Positions 25,524 through 33,246 of a DNA stretch of 43,672 nucleotides are shown in pieces. Numbering within the stretch: the first letter of the stretch is position 1; every line of letters starts with the position of its first letter. The notes under the pieces were generated by a model. That model made no database searches, was not told where the DNA came from, and saw only the letters and a list, made by a program, of their open reading frames with translations. A program made the position numbers and the translations under genes. The stretch lies in the NCBI GenBank assembly GCA_021816155.1, contig JAKAZA010000013.1, positions 1 to 43,672 of the forward strand, in the 5' to 3' direction. This DNA is from Pseudomonadota bacterium (lineage in GTDB: Bacteria > Pseudomonadota > Alphaproteobacteria > Caulobacterales > Caulobacteraceae).

Positions 25524-25715
25524 GTGATTCCCAAGACCTACACGCTTTTCATGATCTCGGACGGTCGCGTGATCGGGTTCGAGCCCGCCTTGTGCGCCAA
25601 TGACGTCGAGGCGATGCGCCGGGCCCGGGAGGCGCTCGGAAGCGCGGTGACGTGCGATGCGGTGGACGTCTACTTTGGCGATCAGCGGTTGTTCGGCGTC
25701 GCTCGGTCGGACTGA
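25524..25715 (+). CDS. Small conserved-looking hypothetical protein
   Basis: This 63-residue protein (start MIPKTYTLFMISDGRVIGFE, end VDVYFGDQRLFGVARSD) looks like a compact alpha/beta domain with two cysteines. The start is a GTG at 25524, with no strong Shine-Dalgarno and a hairpin immediately upstream. Its composition is protein-like (few Arg/Pro runs), which sets it apart from shadow frames, and I recall similar small proteins in Caulobacterales. Its last 34 nt overlap, tail to tail, the end of the MmcQ-like gene on the other strand. No function can be given. Confidence 0.65.
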   Translation: MIPKTYTLFMISDGRVIGFEPALCANDVEAMRRAREALGSAVTCDAVDVYFGDQRLFGVARSD

Positions 25716-26077
25716 GCGGGTCGGCTCTGGCCGGCGCCAAGCGCCGCATCTCGCTCCTTGACCAGTCGCTTCGGGGCGATCTTGCGCCATCGGCGGTCCA
25801 GAAATGCGCGGAACGAGCCAGGATGAAGCGTCGCCATGCGCGCCAGCACCGACGGGTAGTCCTTGTAGTGCGCGGTGAAGTGGAAGGTCTCGGGCTCGGC
25901 TTCGATCAGCATCTCGCGCTCGTCGAAGGAGACTTCCAGCAGCACGAGGCTCTGATCCTCGCGCCTCAATCGCGTGAAGAACTTCTTGTTCACCAGGAAC
26001 GACGGCTGACCGTATGAGGTCCCCTCCACGACGCCCGGAAAGCTGAGGGCTATTTCGCGCATCTCGTCCAGGGTCAT
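25682..26077 (-). CDS. MmcQ/YjbR family protein
   Basis: The 131-residue protein of the MmcQ/YjbR family has the double-wing or CyaY-like fold and is often annotated as DNA-binding on structural grounds. The visible hallmarks are MREIALSFPGVVEGTSYGQPSFLVNKKFFTRL near the start, then ALVLLEV-like LVLLEVSFDEREML, and DYPSVLARM with a C-terminal helix. The ATG at 26077 follows the gamma-glutamyltransferase stop by 13 nt, so the two are likely cotranscribed. The C-terminal tail is polar and overlaps the opposite small gene. Confidence 0.87.
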   Translation of the reverse strand: MTLDEMREIALSFPGVVEGTSYGQPSFLVNKKFFTRLRREDQSLVLLEVSFDEREMLIEAEPETFHFTAHYKDYPSVLARMATLHPGSFRAFLDRRWRKIAPKRLVKERDAALGAGQSRPAQSDRATPNNR

Positions 26078-26090
26078 CGGCGCGCTCGGA

Positions 26091-27791
26091 TCAATACGCC
26101 AGGGCCGCGCCGTCCTTGCGCATTTCGCTCGCCGCAGCGTAGCGGCCGGCGAAGCGCTGGATCGCCTGGTAACCCCCGAAACCCCCGGGCGCCTGGGCCA
26201 TCGTCCAGCCCAGCGCGGCCAGGTCCGCCGCCGCGGCGGCGGGCATTCCGCTCTCCAGCGCGAGTTCCCCGTGACCTGCGGCCGGCTCGCCGTTCGGCTC
26301 GGTCGACCGCTCGTGCAGCCAGCGCGGCGCGTCGCCGGCTTCCTGCAGGCCGAGCCCGTAGTCGACAAGGTCGGTGACGATCTGCGTCTGACCCTGCGGC
26401 TGCATGTTGCCGCCCATCACGCCGAATGCGAGCCAAGGTGCGCCGTCCCTCGTGGCGAAGCCCGGGATGATGGTGTGGAACGGGCGCTTGCCGGGCGCAT
26501 AGACGTTGGGATGGCCATCCGCGAGGTTGAAGGCGCGGCCGCGGTTCTGGAACATGAAGCCGAGGCCGTCCGGCGCGAGGCCGGAGCCCATGCCGTTGAA
26601 GTTGGACTGGATCAGCGAGACCATCATCCCGTCCCTGTCCGCGGCGCATAGGTAAGTGGTGTCGCCCTGACCGGGCGCCTCTCCGGCGAAGGCGGGTTCG
26701 AGGATGCCGTCCGGCCGGATCAGGGCGGCGCGCGCGGCGGCGTAGTCCTTCGAGATCAGCCACTCGACCGGAATGCTCGCGAACGCCGGGTCCGCGTAGT
26801 AGCGGGCGCGGTCCTCGAAGGCGAGGCGCTTCGCCTCCACCATATGATGCAGCGCGGCGCCCGTGAGGAAGCCCATGCCCGCGACGTCGAAGCGCTCCAG
26901 GATGTTCAACATCTGCAACGTGACGAGGCCCTGGCCGTTGGGCGGCAGGCCCCACACGTCGACGCCCCGGTAGGACACGCTGGCCGGCGTGACCCACTCG
27001 CCGCGGTGCGCCGCGAGGTCGGCCATCGAAAGCCAGCCGCCGATCCTTGCGAAATAGCGGTCGATGGTCTCGGCGATCTCACCCTCGTAGAAGCCCTCGC
27101 GACCGTTCGCTGCGATCAGCGTCAGCGTGCGGGCCAGCGCCGGATTGGCGAAGATCTCGCCTTCGCGCGGCGTCCGTCCCTCAGGCGCCCAGACCCGGAG
27201 GAAATTCTCCGTCTCCTCGATGCCGAGCCGCCCGCTGGTGAAGGCTCGCTGCGAGCTTGCGAGGTAGAAGGCGACGGTCTGCGCGACCGGGGTCCCGGCC
27301 TCGGCGAGCGCGATCGTCGGCGCGAAAAGGTCGGACCAGGGGAGCTTGCCGAACCGGGCGTGAAGCATCGCCCAGCCGTCCACCGCGCCCGGCGTCGAGA
27401 CCGTGATCGCGCCGTGGCTTGCGATGAGTCCGCTCCTGGCCCGCGCACGGTGCGTCGCGAGCGTGAGGGCCTGCGGCGAGCGGCCGGAGCCGTTGAGCCC
27501 GACGATTTCGCCCGCCTCCGGATCCCAGAGCAGCGCGAACACGTCGCCGCCGACGCCGCAGGCGATCGGCTCGAGCAGCCCGAGGGCGACGTTGGCCGCG
27601 ATCGCGGCGTCCACCGCAGAGCCGCCGGCGCGCAGAATGTCGATGGCGATGAGGGTCGCGAGGGGGTGAGCGGTGGCCGCGGCCCCGTTCACGCCCCACA
27701 CGGCAGAGCGCGTCGCGAAGGGCGCGCCGGTTACGCGGTCTCCTTGCCGGATCTCGGCGAGGGCTTCCCGCGGGAGCATCTCATGAGCCAT
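26091..27791 (-). CDS. Gamma-glutamyltransferase family protein (YwrD-like)
   Basis: The 566-residue Ntn-hydrolase-type enzyme cleaves itself before a catalytic threonine and then transfers or hydrolyses gamma-glutamyl groups of glutathione-like substrates. The processing site is GDTTYLCAADRDG, with T378 as the nucleophile. NGSGRSP (100-106), GAVDGW and LPPNGQG fit the large subunit, and SNFNGMGSG and GFMFQNRG the small one. There is no signal peptide and the sequence resembles the cytosolic YwrD-type branch, so periplasmic glutathione salvage is not implied. The ATG at 27791 has AGGGG upstream. It sits where sdhB would be expected, downstream of sdhA by 50 bp. Confidence 0.94.
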   Translation of the reverse strand: MAHEMLPREALAEIRQGDRVTGAPFATRSAVWGVNGAAATAHPLATLIAIDILRAGGSAVDAAIAANVALGLLEPIACGVGGDVFALLWDPEAGEIVGLNGSGRSPQALTLATHRARARSGLIASHGAITVSTPGAVDGWAMLHARFGKLPWSDLFAPTIALAEAGTPVAQTVAFYLASSQRAFTSGRLGIEETENFLRVWAPEGRTPREGEIFANPALARTLTLIAANGREGFYEGEIAETIDRYFARIGGWLSMADLAAHRGEWVTPASVSYRGVDVWGLPPNGQGLVTLQMLNILERFDVAGMGFLTGAALHHMVEAKRLAFEDRARYYADPAFASIPVEWLISKDYAAARAALIRPDGILEPAFAGEAPGQGDTTYLCAADRDGMMVSLIQSNFNGMGSGLAPDGLGFMFQNRGRAFNLADGHPNVYAPGKRPFHTIIPGFATRDGAPWLAFGVMGGNMQPQGQTQIVTDLVDYGLGLQEAGDAPRWLHERSTEPNGEPAAGHGELALESGMPAAAAADLAALGWTMAQAPGGFGGYQAIQRFAGRYAAASEMRKDGAALAY

Positions 27792-27841
27792 GGGCGGCCC
27801 CTATGCCCAAGCGGCGAACCTTGCAGGTCCGCCGGCCAGTT

Positions 27842-29629
27842 TCAGTACACGCGCGCCTTCGGCGGAATGGTCGCGATGTCGTTGGTCATCGGCGTCATGT
27901 GCACGGGGCGGTAGTCGATGCGCACCTTGCCGGTGGCGTCGTCGAGCCAGGCGAGCGTGTGCTTGAGCCAGTTCGCGTCGTCGCGGTCCGGAAAGTCCTC
28001 GCGAGCGTGGGCGCCCCGGCTTTCGGTCCGGTTGAGGGCGCCGTTGACGGTGACGATGGCCTGGGCGACGAGGTTCTCGAACTCCAGCGTCTCGATGAGA
28101 TCGGTGTTCCAGACCAGGCCGCGGTCGCTGACGGCGAGGTCTGCGCGCTGGTCGTGCACCTTCTGCAGGCGTTCGACGCCCGACTGCAGCGACGAGGCGG
28201 TGCGGAACACGGCCGCGTCCTCCTGCATGGCGATCTGCATCTCCAGCCGGAGCTTCGCCGTCGGGGTGCCGCCGGCGGCGTGGCGCAGACGGTCGAAGCG
28301 GGCCACGTGCGGGTCGCTCCAGGCGGCCTTCGGCTCCGGCTGGCTGGCGCCCGGCTTCAGCCGGTCGGCGCAGCGCAGGCCGACCGCCCGGCCGAACACC
28401 ACGAGGTCGATCAGCGAATTGGACCCGAGCCGGTTCGAGCCATGCACGGAGACGCAGGCCGCCTCGCCCACCGCCATCAGGCCCGGCACCACGGTGTCGG
28501 GATCGTCGCCGACCTTGGTCACCGCCTCGCCGAAGAAGTTCGTCTGCAGGCCGCCCATATTGTAGTGCACGGTCGGCGAGACCGGGATGGGTTCCTTGGT
28601 CAGGTCCACCCCGGCGAAGATCCGCGCCGTGTCGGTGATCCCCGGCAGGCGCTCGTGCAGCACCTTCGGGTCGAGATGGTCGAGGTGCAGGAAGATGTGA
28701 TCCTTCTTCGGGCCGACCCCTCGGCCGTCGCGGATCTCGATCGTCATCGCGCGGCTCACCATGTCGCGCGGCGCCAGGTCCTTCACCGTGGGCGCGTAAC
28801 GCTCCATGAAGCGCTCGCCTTCCGAGTTGGTCAGGTAGCCGCCCTCACCCCGCGCGCCCTCCGTGATCAGGCAGCCGGCGCCGTAGATGCCCGTCGGGTG
28901 GAACTGGACGAACTCCATGTCCTGCAGCGGAAGGCCCGCCCGCAGCGCCATGCCGCAGCCGTCGCCGGTCTGCGTGTGGGCGCCGGTGCAGGTGAAGTAG
29001 GCGCGTCCGTAGCCCCCGGTGGCGATGATCGTCGTCTGCGCCCGGAACCTGTGCAGGGAGCCATCGTCGAGCTTCCACGCCGTGACGCCCCGGCAGGTCC
29101 CCTCGTCCATCATCAGGTCGAGCGCGAAGTACTCGATGAAGAATTCCACATCGTGGTTCAGCGACTGGCCGTACATGGTGTGCAGCATGGCGTGGCCGGT
29201 GCGGTCGGCCGCTGCGCAGGTGCGCTGGATGGGCGCCTCGCCGAAATTGCGCGTCATGCCGCCGAACGCGCGCTGGTAGATCTTGCCCTCCGGCGTGCGC
29301 GAGAACGGCACGCCCCAGTGCTCGAGCTCGTACACTGCGGCGGGGGCGTTCCGCACCAGGTACTCGATCGCGTCCTGGTCGCCGAGCCAGTCCGACCCCT
29401 TGACGGTGTCGTACATGTGCCAGCGCCAGTCGTCCTCGCCCATGTTGCCGAGGCTGGCCGAGATGCCGCCCTGGGCCGCCACGGTGTGCGACCGCGTCGG
29501 AAACACCTTGGTGAGGCAGGCCGTCTTCAGGCCCGCCTGCGCGCAGCCGAGGGCGGCGCGCAGGCCGGAGCCTCCCGCGCCCACAACCACGACGTCGAAC
29601 ACATGGTCGGTCAGTTCGTAGGCAGCCAT
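27842..29629 (-). CDS. sdhA: Succinate dehydrogenase flavoprotein subunit
   Basis: SdhA oxidises succinate to fumarate at a covalently bound FAD in complex II of the cytoplasmic membrane. The 595-residue protein has the dinucleotide site [14 protein letters not shown] (about 13-26) and the flavinylation histidine H48 in [11 protein letters not shown]. Substrate-site segments include [27 protein letters not shown] and [20 protein letters not shown]. The C-terminal Tyr-rich end (TIPPKARVY) is complete. Its ATG overlaps the sdhD stop by one base (TAATG). sdhB, the iron-sulfur partner, does not follow. Confidence 0.98.
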   Translation of the reverse strand: MAAYELTDHVFDVVVVGAGGSGLRAALGCAQAGLKTACLTKVFPTRSHTVAAQGGISASLGNMGEDDWRWHMYDTVKGSDWLGDQDAIEYLVRNAPAAVYELEHWGVPFSRTPEGKIYQRAFGGMTRNFGEAPIQRTCAAADRTGHAMLHTMYGQSLNHDVEFFIEYFALDLMMDEGTCRGVTAWKLDDGSLHRFRAQTTIIATGGYGRAYFTCTGAHTQTGDGCGMALRAGLPLQDMEFVQFHPTGIYGAGCLITEGARGEGGYLTNSEGERFMERYAPTVKDLAPRDMVSRAMTIEIRDGRGVGPKKDHIFLHLDHLDPKVLHERLPGITDTARIFAGVDLTKEPIPVSPTVHYNMGGLQTNFFGEAVTKVGDDPDTVVPGLMAVGEAACVSVHGSNRLGSNSLIDLVVFGRAVGLRCADRLKPGASQPEPKAAWSDPHVARFDRLRHAAGGTPTAKLRLEMQIAMQEDAAVFRTASSLQSGVERLQKVHDQRADLAVSDRGLVWNTDLIETLEFENLVAQAIVTVNGALNRTESRGAHAREDFPDRDDANWLKHTLAWLDDATGKVRIDYRPVHMTPMTNDIATIPPKARVY

Positions 29630-30027
29630 TAGGTGCTAATCGCGACGGAGGTGAGCGCCACCTTCAGGATGGCGAGGATGGTGAGGGCGCCGCCCAGCCA
29701 GCAGATGAACACGTTGCCTACCAGGAGCACCGTCTTCGTCGCGGTTCGGGCGATATAGTCCTCGATGATCGTGCGCATGCCCAGTTGCATGTGCCAGAAA
29801 GCGGCGAAGGCGAGCAGCGCGGCGAGCGCGGCGTTCACGGGCGAGGCCAGCCACCTGGCGGCGCTGTCGAAATCGCCGTGCGCCATCTGGAGGCTCGCCG
29901 CGAGGGCCCAGACCACCAGCAGCACCAGCGCGATCGCGGTGACCCGCTGGGCCACGAAATGGCCGACGCCATGCTTGGACGCGCCCATGCCGCGGGCTCG
30001 GCCGAGGGGCGTTCGGATCAGGGCCAT
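29629..30027 (-). CDS. sdhD: Succinate dehydrogenase membrane anchor subunit D
   Basis: The 132-residue membrane protein has three hydrophobic segments ([63 protein letters not shown]). The pattern [15 protein letters not shown] supplies the conserved His and the quinone-side Asp-Tyr pair. It anchors SdhAB and helps form the ubiquinone site. The ATG at 30027 overlaps the sdhC stop (TGATG). The longer upstream frame is a shadow of sdhC. Confidence 0.95.
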   Translation of the reverse strand: MALIRTPLGRARGMGASKHGVGHFVAQRVTAIALVLLVVWALAASLQMAHGDFDSAARWLASPVNAALAALLAFAAFWHMQLGMRTIIEDYIARTATKTVLLVGNVFICWLGGALTILAILKVALTSVAIST

Positions 30028-30446
30028 CAGAGCGCTCCTTCCATGAAGAGCACGCTCCAGAAGGCGAGCGTGGCCACGATGGCGATCGCGATGACCAGCC
30101 AGGCGGTCGTCGAGGCGGTCTTTGGCTGGAAGCCGACGCCCGCGTCCCAGAAGAGGTGCCGGACGCCGTTGCTGACGTGGTAGAACACGCCCAGCGTCAG
30201 CGCGAAGAGCACGACCTTGCCGGGCGGCGAGCCGATGATCTGCGTGAACCTGCCGTAGGCGCCGGCCCCCGAGGCCAGCGACAGCGCCCACAGCATGAAG
30301 ATGAGCGCGCCGACGTAGAGCCCCATTCCGGCCAGTCGGTGCAGGATCGAGGCGGCCATCGTGACGTGCCATCGCCAGATGGCGCCGCCGAGCTGGACGC
30401 TCGGCGACTTTGGCCTGGGTCTGATGGCCCGCGAGGCGTCCGCCAT
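30027..30446 (-). CDS. sdhC: Succinate dehydrogenase cytochrome b556 subunit
   Basis: The 139-residue membrane subunit of complex II has the signature RPKSPSVQLGGAIWRWHVTM then SILHRLAGMGLY (S and R near the quinone) and FYHVSNGVRHLFWD, whose His is the likely haem b ligand. Three transmembrane helices are visible. The ATG at 30446 is preceded by AGGGAC. It heads the sdhC-sdhD-sdhA run and follows zapE by 64 bp on the opposite side of its promoter region. Confidence 0.95.
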   Translation of the reverse strand: MADASRAIRPRPKSPSVQLGGAIWRWHVTMAASILHRLAGMGLYVGALIFMLWALSLASGAGAYGRFTQIIGSPPGKVVLFALTLGVFYHVSNGVRHLFWDAGVGFQPKTASTTAWLVIAIAIVATLAFWSVLFMEGAL

Positions 30447-30510
30447 GTCCCTGTCCGTCCCTCCCGCACCCGAGCGCGCCGGCTTCTCTTTAAGCCCGAG
30501 GCGGGGGGTG

Positions 30511-31632
30511 TCAACGCGACGCAGGCGACGGCTGGCCGTCGAGCCATGCCGCCGAGCGCATCTCCTCCAGCCGTGAGGCCGCACGCTCGAACTCGAACGC
30601 GCCTTCGCCGTCGGGGTAGAGCCGCGTCGGCTCTGCGGCGGCCAGCACCACGAGGCGCGCGCGGGCCTCGTAGAGCGTGTCGATCAGCGTGGCCAGGCGC
30701 CGCGCGGCGCTGCGGTCCTCGGGGCGAAGGCGGGGGAGGGCCTCGAGAAAGAGCGTGTCGAAGCGTTCGGCGATGGCCAGGTAGTCGGAGGGGCCCAGCG
30801 CCTCGCCGCAGAGGCTCTGGAAGTGCGCGCGCAGCATGCGGCCGGCGGCTCTCGGCCAGTGCTGGCGGCGACCGAACACCTCGAGCGTGGCGCCGGTCTC
30901 GTCGTCGCCGTCCAGCATTTCGCGCCAGAGCCGATCGAATCCGGCCGCGCTATCGGGATCGATCGGCGAGAACCACGTCCCCGCGGCGCGCAGGCGGTCG
31001 AGCCGATAGTCGCGCGATCCGCACACGGCCACCACCTGGAGGCGATCCTTCAGCATCCCGATGAAAGGCAGGAAGAGCTGGCGGTTGAGGCCGTCCTTGT
31101 AGAGATCGTCGGGCGCGCGGTTAGAGGTCGCAGCCACCGTCACGCCGCGCGCGAACAGCTGCTCGAAGAGCCGTCCGAGGATCATCGCGTCGGCGATGTC
31201 GGTGACCTGGAGCTCGTCGAAGCAGAGCAGGCGCGCGCCTTGCGCGATGAGGTCCGCGGTCGGCGGCACCGGATCGTCGCCGCGGTGGGTCCCGAACCGC
31301 GCCTGCCGCGTGGCCTGGTCGCCGGCGCGCCAGGCGTTCACGTGAGCGTGGACCTCGGCCATGAAGACATGGAAATGCGTGCGGCGCTTCTTCTCCACCG
31401 GCGCGGCGTCGAAGAAGAGGTCCATCAGCATCGACTTGCCGCGTCCGACGGGACCCCAGAGGTAGACGCCGCGCACGGCCTCGGGCTTGCGGAAGAAGCG
31501 GCCCGGCCGGGCGCTTTCCAGGTCCGCTTCCAGCCGCGCGAGCGCGACCACCGCCGTCTCCTGGGCGGGGTCCGGGCTGAGCGCGCCGCTTCTCAGGCGC
31601 TCCTCGTAGGCGGCGCGAAACTTGCCGGGCAT
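30511..31632 (-). CDS. zapE: Cell division protein ZapE (AFG1-like ATPase)
   Basis: The 373-residue P-loop ATPase of the AFG1 family associates with the Z-ring in E. coli and is tied to growth under low oxygen or heat. The Walker A is GPVGRGKSM (60-68), the Walker B LLCFDE (135-140) with FDELQVTDIADAMIL after it, and a sensor-like TSNRAPDDLYKDGLNRQLFLPFI follows. The N-terminal YEERLRSGALSPDPAQ is typical. The ATG at 31632 is used; a TTG 13 codons upstream is possible. It precedes sdhC on the same strand. Confidence 0.95.
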   Translation of the reverse strand: MPGKFRAAYEERLRSGALSPDPAQETAVVALARLEADLESARPGRFFRKPEAVRGVYLWGPVGRGKSMLMDLFFDAAPVEKKRRTHFHVFMAEVHAHVNAWRAGDQATRQARFGTHRGDDPVPPTADLIAQGARLLCFDELQVTDIADAMILGRLFEQLFARGVTVAATSNRAPDDLYKDGLNRQLFLPFIGMLKDRLQVVAVCGSRDYRLDRLRAAGTWFSPIDPDSAAGFDRLWREMLDGDDETGATLEVFGRRQHWPRAAGRMLRAHFQSLCGEALGPSDYLAIAERFDTLFLEALPRLRPEDRSAARRLATLIDTLYEARARLVVLAAAEPTRLYPDGEGAFEFERAASRLEEMRSAAWLDGQPSPASR

Positions 31633-31711
31633 TGGGACGGGCGTAGCGGGTGAGGCGACTGCGCTCAAGCCGTGGAGCGCGTCGATGCGGCGCCGTGGGC
31701 CCCCGGTTCGA

Positions 31712-32356
31712 TCATGGAGGCGCCAGTTCCTGGTCCACGTACTTCCACATCCGGGCGTCCGTGCAGGCGCAGGCGCGCATCCGGCCATCGCGGGTCCACC
31801 AGACGAGCATGGGGTAATCGAACGCCACGCCGTTGTCGGCGAGATCGTGGGTCAGGTCGGTGACCATCCGCTGGCCCGCGGCGACCACGGCGGTGCGGGC
31901 CGCGTCGCCGTCGGCGGGCGCGATCCCCGGCGCGGTCCACGTGCCGGGCGCGGCGAGCGACCATTGCTGAAAGAGCTTCCAGCTGCGGTTGATCCACAGC
32001 TCGGCCACCGTGGCGCGCTCGGCGGGGGTCGCCAGTTGCTGGCCGTTCTGGGGCGCGCGGGCGATGACGACGATGCGCGTGTCGACGTCGGCTTTCTCCA
32101 GCCTCGGCAGTTCGGCAGCCTCGAACGTGACGCAAGCCGGACAATTGCGGTAGACCACGATGTAGAGCTTGGGCCCGGTGAGGCGCGGCGAGACCCAGCC
32201 GGACGTGTCGAGCGCCTGGGCGATCGAATCCTGATCCTTGTCGATGGGATGGGGACGCCAGCGCCAGTCGGTGTCCCACAGGAAGAACAGGACCGCGCCC
32301 GCAGCGGCGGCTATCCCCGCCAGGGTCAGTCCCGCGATGATCATCCACGGGCGCAT
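31712..32356 (-). CDS. Membrane-anchored thioredoxin-like protein
   Basis: The 214-residue protein has an N-terminal transmembrane helix (MIIAGLTLAGIAAAAGAVLFFL) that should leave a periplasmic domain. That domain has a CPAC redox-type motif (C72, C75) after KLYIVVYRN, as in thioredoxin-fold proteins, and YPML (P182) could be the cis-proline strand. A second close cysteine pair, C196 and C198 (RACAC), lies in the last 20 residues. A disulfide or thiol exchange role in the envelope is likely; the family is not recognised more precisely. GGAGG lies 5 nt before the ATG. It diverges from the imuA promoter region. Confidence 0.8.
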   Translation of the reverse strand: MRPWMIIAGLTLAGIAAAAGAVLFFLWDTDWRWRPHPIDKDQDSIAQALDTSGWVSPRLTGPKLYIVVYRNCPACVTFEAAELPRLEKADVDTRIVVIARAPQNGQQLATPAERATVAELWINRSWKLFQQWSLAAPGTWTAPGIAPADGDAARTAVVAAGQRMVTDLTHDLADNGVAFDYPMLVWWTRDGRMRACACTDARMWKYVDQELAPP

Positions 32357-32385
32357 CAGTCCCTCCAGCCCCGGCGGTGATGGGG

Positions 32386-32419
32386 CATTCAGGCGGCGCG
32401 CGTCAATGCGCCCTGAATG
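32386..32419. repeat. Inverted repeat in the trx-like/imuA intergenic region
   Basis: CATTCAGG (32386-32393) and CCTGAATG (32412-32419) are perfect 8-bp inverted copies separated by 18 bp. They lie 30 bp upstream of the thioredoxin-like gene start and just upstream of the imuA -35. They could be an operator for the divergent gene or a transcript hairpin. Confidence 0.45.
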
Positions 32420-32426
32420 ACTCCGC

Positions 32427-32454
32427 TTGACTCGGGGGAGGCGAAGAATAGAAC
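32427..32454 (+). promoter_or_regulatory. Predicted imuA promoter
   Basis: TTGACT (32427-32432; 5 of 6 to the sigma-70 -35) and TAGAAC (32449-32454; 4 of 6 to the -10) are spaced 16 bp. Transcription would begin near 32461, leaving a leader of only about 15 nt before the imuA ATG at 32476 with no Shine-Dalgarno. The -10 is overlapped by LexA box 1. The promoter is predicted by eye. Confidence 0.6.
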
Positions 32455-32465
32455 AAAAAAAGAAC
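32451..32465. promoter_or_regulatory. LexA (SOS) box 1, overlapping the imuA -10
   Basis: GAAC-N7-GAAC, i.e. GTTC-N7-GTTC on the other strand, is the established LexA-binding form in Alphaproteobacteria such as Caulobacter and Rhizobium. It is a perfect match. Its position over the predicted -10 and transcription start predicts repression until DNA damage triggers LexA cleavage. Confidence 0.85.
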
Positions 32466-32466
32466 A

Positions 32467-32481
32467 GAACATTGAATGAAC
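32467..32481. promoter_or_regulatory. LexA (SOS) box 2, overlapping the imuA start codon
   Basis: A second perfect GAAC-N7-GAAC begins one base after box 1, giving a 16-bp centre-to-centre period. It includes the imuA ATG at 32476-32478. Two adjacent LexA dimers would sit on nearly opposite faces of the helix. Confidence 0.8.
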
Positions 32482-33246
32482 ATGCCTACCGCCCGTTCCA
32501 CGCTGGCCGCCCTGCGCGCCGAGATCGCCGCCCTGGAGCGCGGCGGTCGGGCCGCCCTGGCGGCGGCCGTGGCGTTCGGCGACCCGAGGATAGACGGCCG
32601 GCTCGCGGGCGGCGGGCTGACGCTCTCGGCCTGGCACGAGTTCGCCGGCGAGGGGCAGGAACTGGAGACCGGCGCGGCCGGCGCCGCTTTCGTCGCCCGC
32701 CTCGCCGCGCCGCTGGCCGCCAGGGGCGAGCTGCTCTGGGTGGTGCGCCGCGACGACCTGCACGCGCCGGGTCTGGCAAGCCTCGGCTTTCCGGCCGCGC
32801 GGCTGATCCAGGTTTGCGCCCGCGACGACGGCGAGGTGCTGGCGGTGTTGGAGGACGCGCTGCGTACGAAGGGGATCGTCGCGGCTTTCGGCGAGGTCGA
32901 GACCGTGGACCTGACCTCCGGCCGGCGTCTGCAGCTCGCCTGTGAACAGGGCGGCGCCGTCGGCTTCGTGCTGCGCCGGCGTCCCTACGGGGGCCTCGCC
33001 CGGACCGAGACCGGCACGGCCGCAGCCACCCGCTGGCGCCTCGCCCCGGCCCCCAGCGAACCGCAAGCCGGCGAACCGGGCCTCGGGCCGCAGCGCTGGC
33101 GCGTCACGCTGGAGCGCAGCCGGGGCGGGCGCACGGGCGCCTGGATCCTCGAAGCCGTGGAGGAGGACGATGTCGCGCATCCTTTCCGTCTGGTCGCCGA
33201 GCTGGCCGATCGCGACGTGGCGGCGCCGCTCCGGCTCGCCGGTTAA
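32476..33246 (+). CDS. imuA: Mutasome accessory protein ImuA
   Basis: The 256-residue RecA/SulA-like protein forms, with ImuB and DnaE2, the SOS-induced translesion mutasome of Alphaproteobacteria and relatives. Family features are TARSTLAALRAEIAAL near the start, LSAWHEFAGEGQELETGAAGAAFVARL in place of the RecA P-loop region, LLWVVRRDDLHAPGLASLGFP, and RRRPYGGLARTETGTAAATRWRLAPAPS. Of ATGs at 32476 and 32482 the first is given; neither has a Shine-Dalgarno. The gene overlaps imuB by 77 nt. Confidence 0.93.
   Translation: MNMPTARSTLAALRAEIAALERGGRAALAAAVAFGDPRIDGRLAGGGLTLSAWHEFAGEGQELETGAAGAAFVARLAAPLAARGELLWVVRRDDLHAPGLASLGFPAARLIQVCARDDGEVLAVLEDALRTKGIVAAFGEVETVDLTSGRRLQLACEQGGAVGFVLRRRPYGGLARTETGTAAATRWRLAPAPSEPQAGEPGLGPQRWRVTLERSRGGRTGAWILEAVEEDDVAHPFRLVAELADRDVAAPLRLAG

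Noticed and set aside
25212-25715. A toxin-antitoxin pair made of the Phd-like protein and the 63-residue protein
   Set aside because: The 63-residue protein has no PIN, RelE/ParE or Doc features, a 78-bp gap with a hairpin separates the two, and the antitoxin resemblance itself is only moderate.
27803-29632. A 609-codon plus-strand open frame opposite sdhA
   Set aside because: It is the shadow of sdhA, which is unmistakable and coupled to sdhD.
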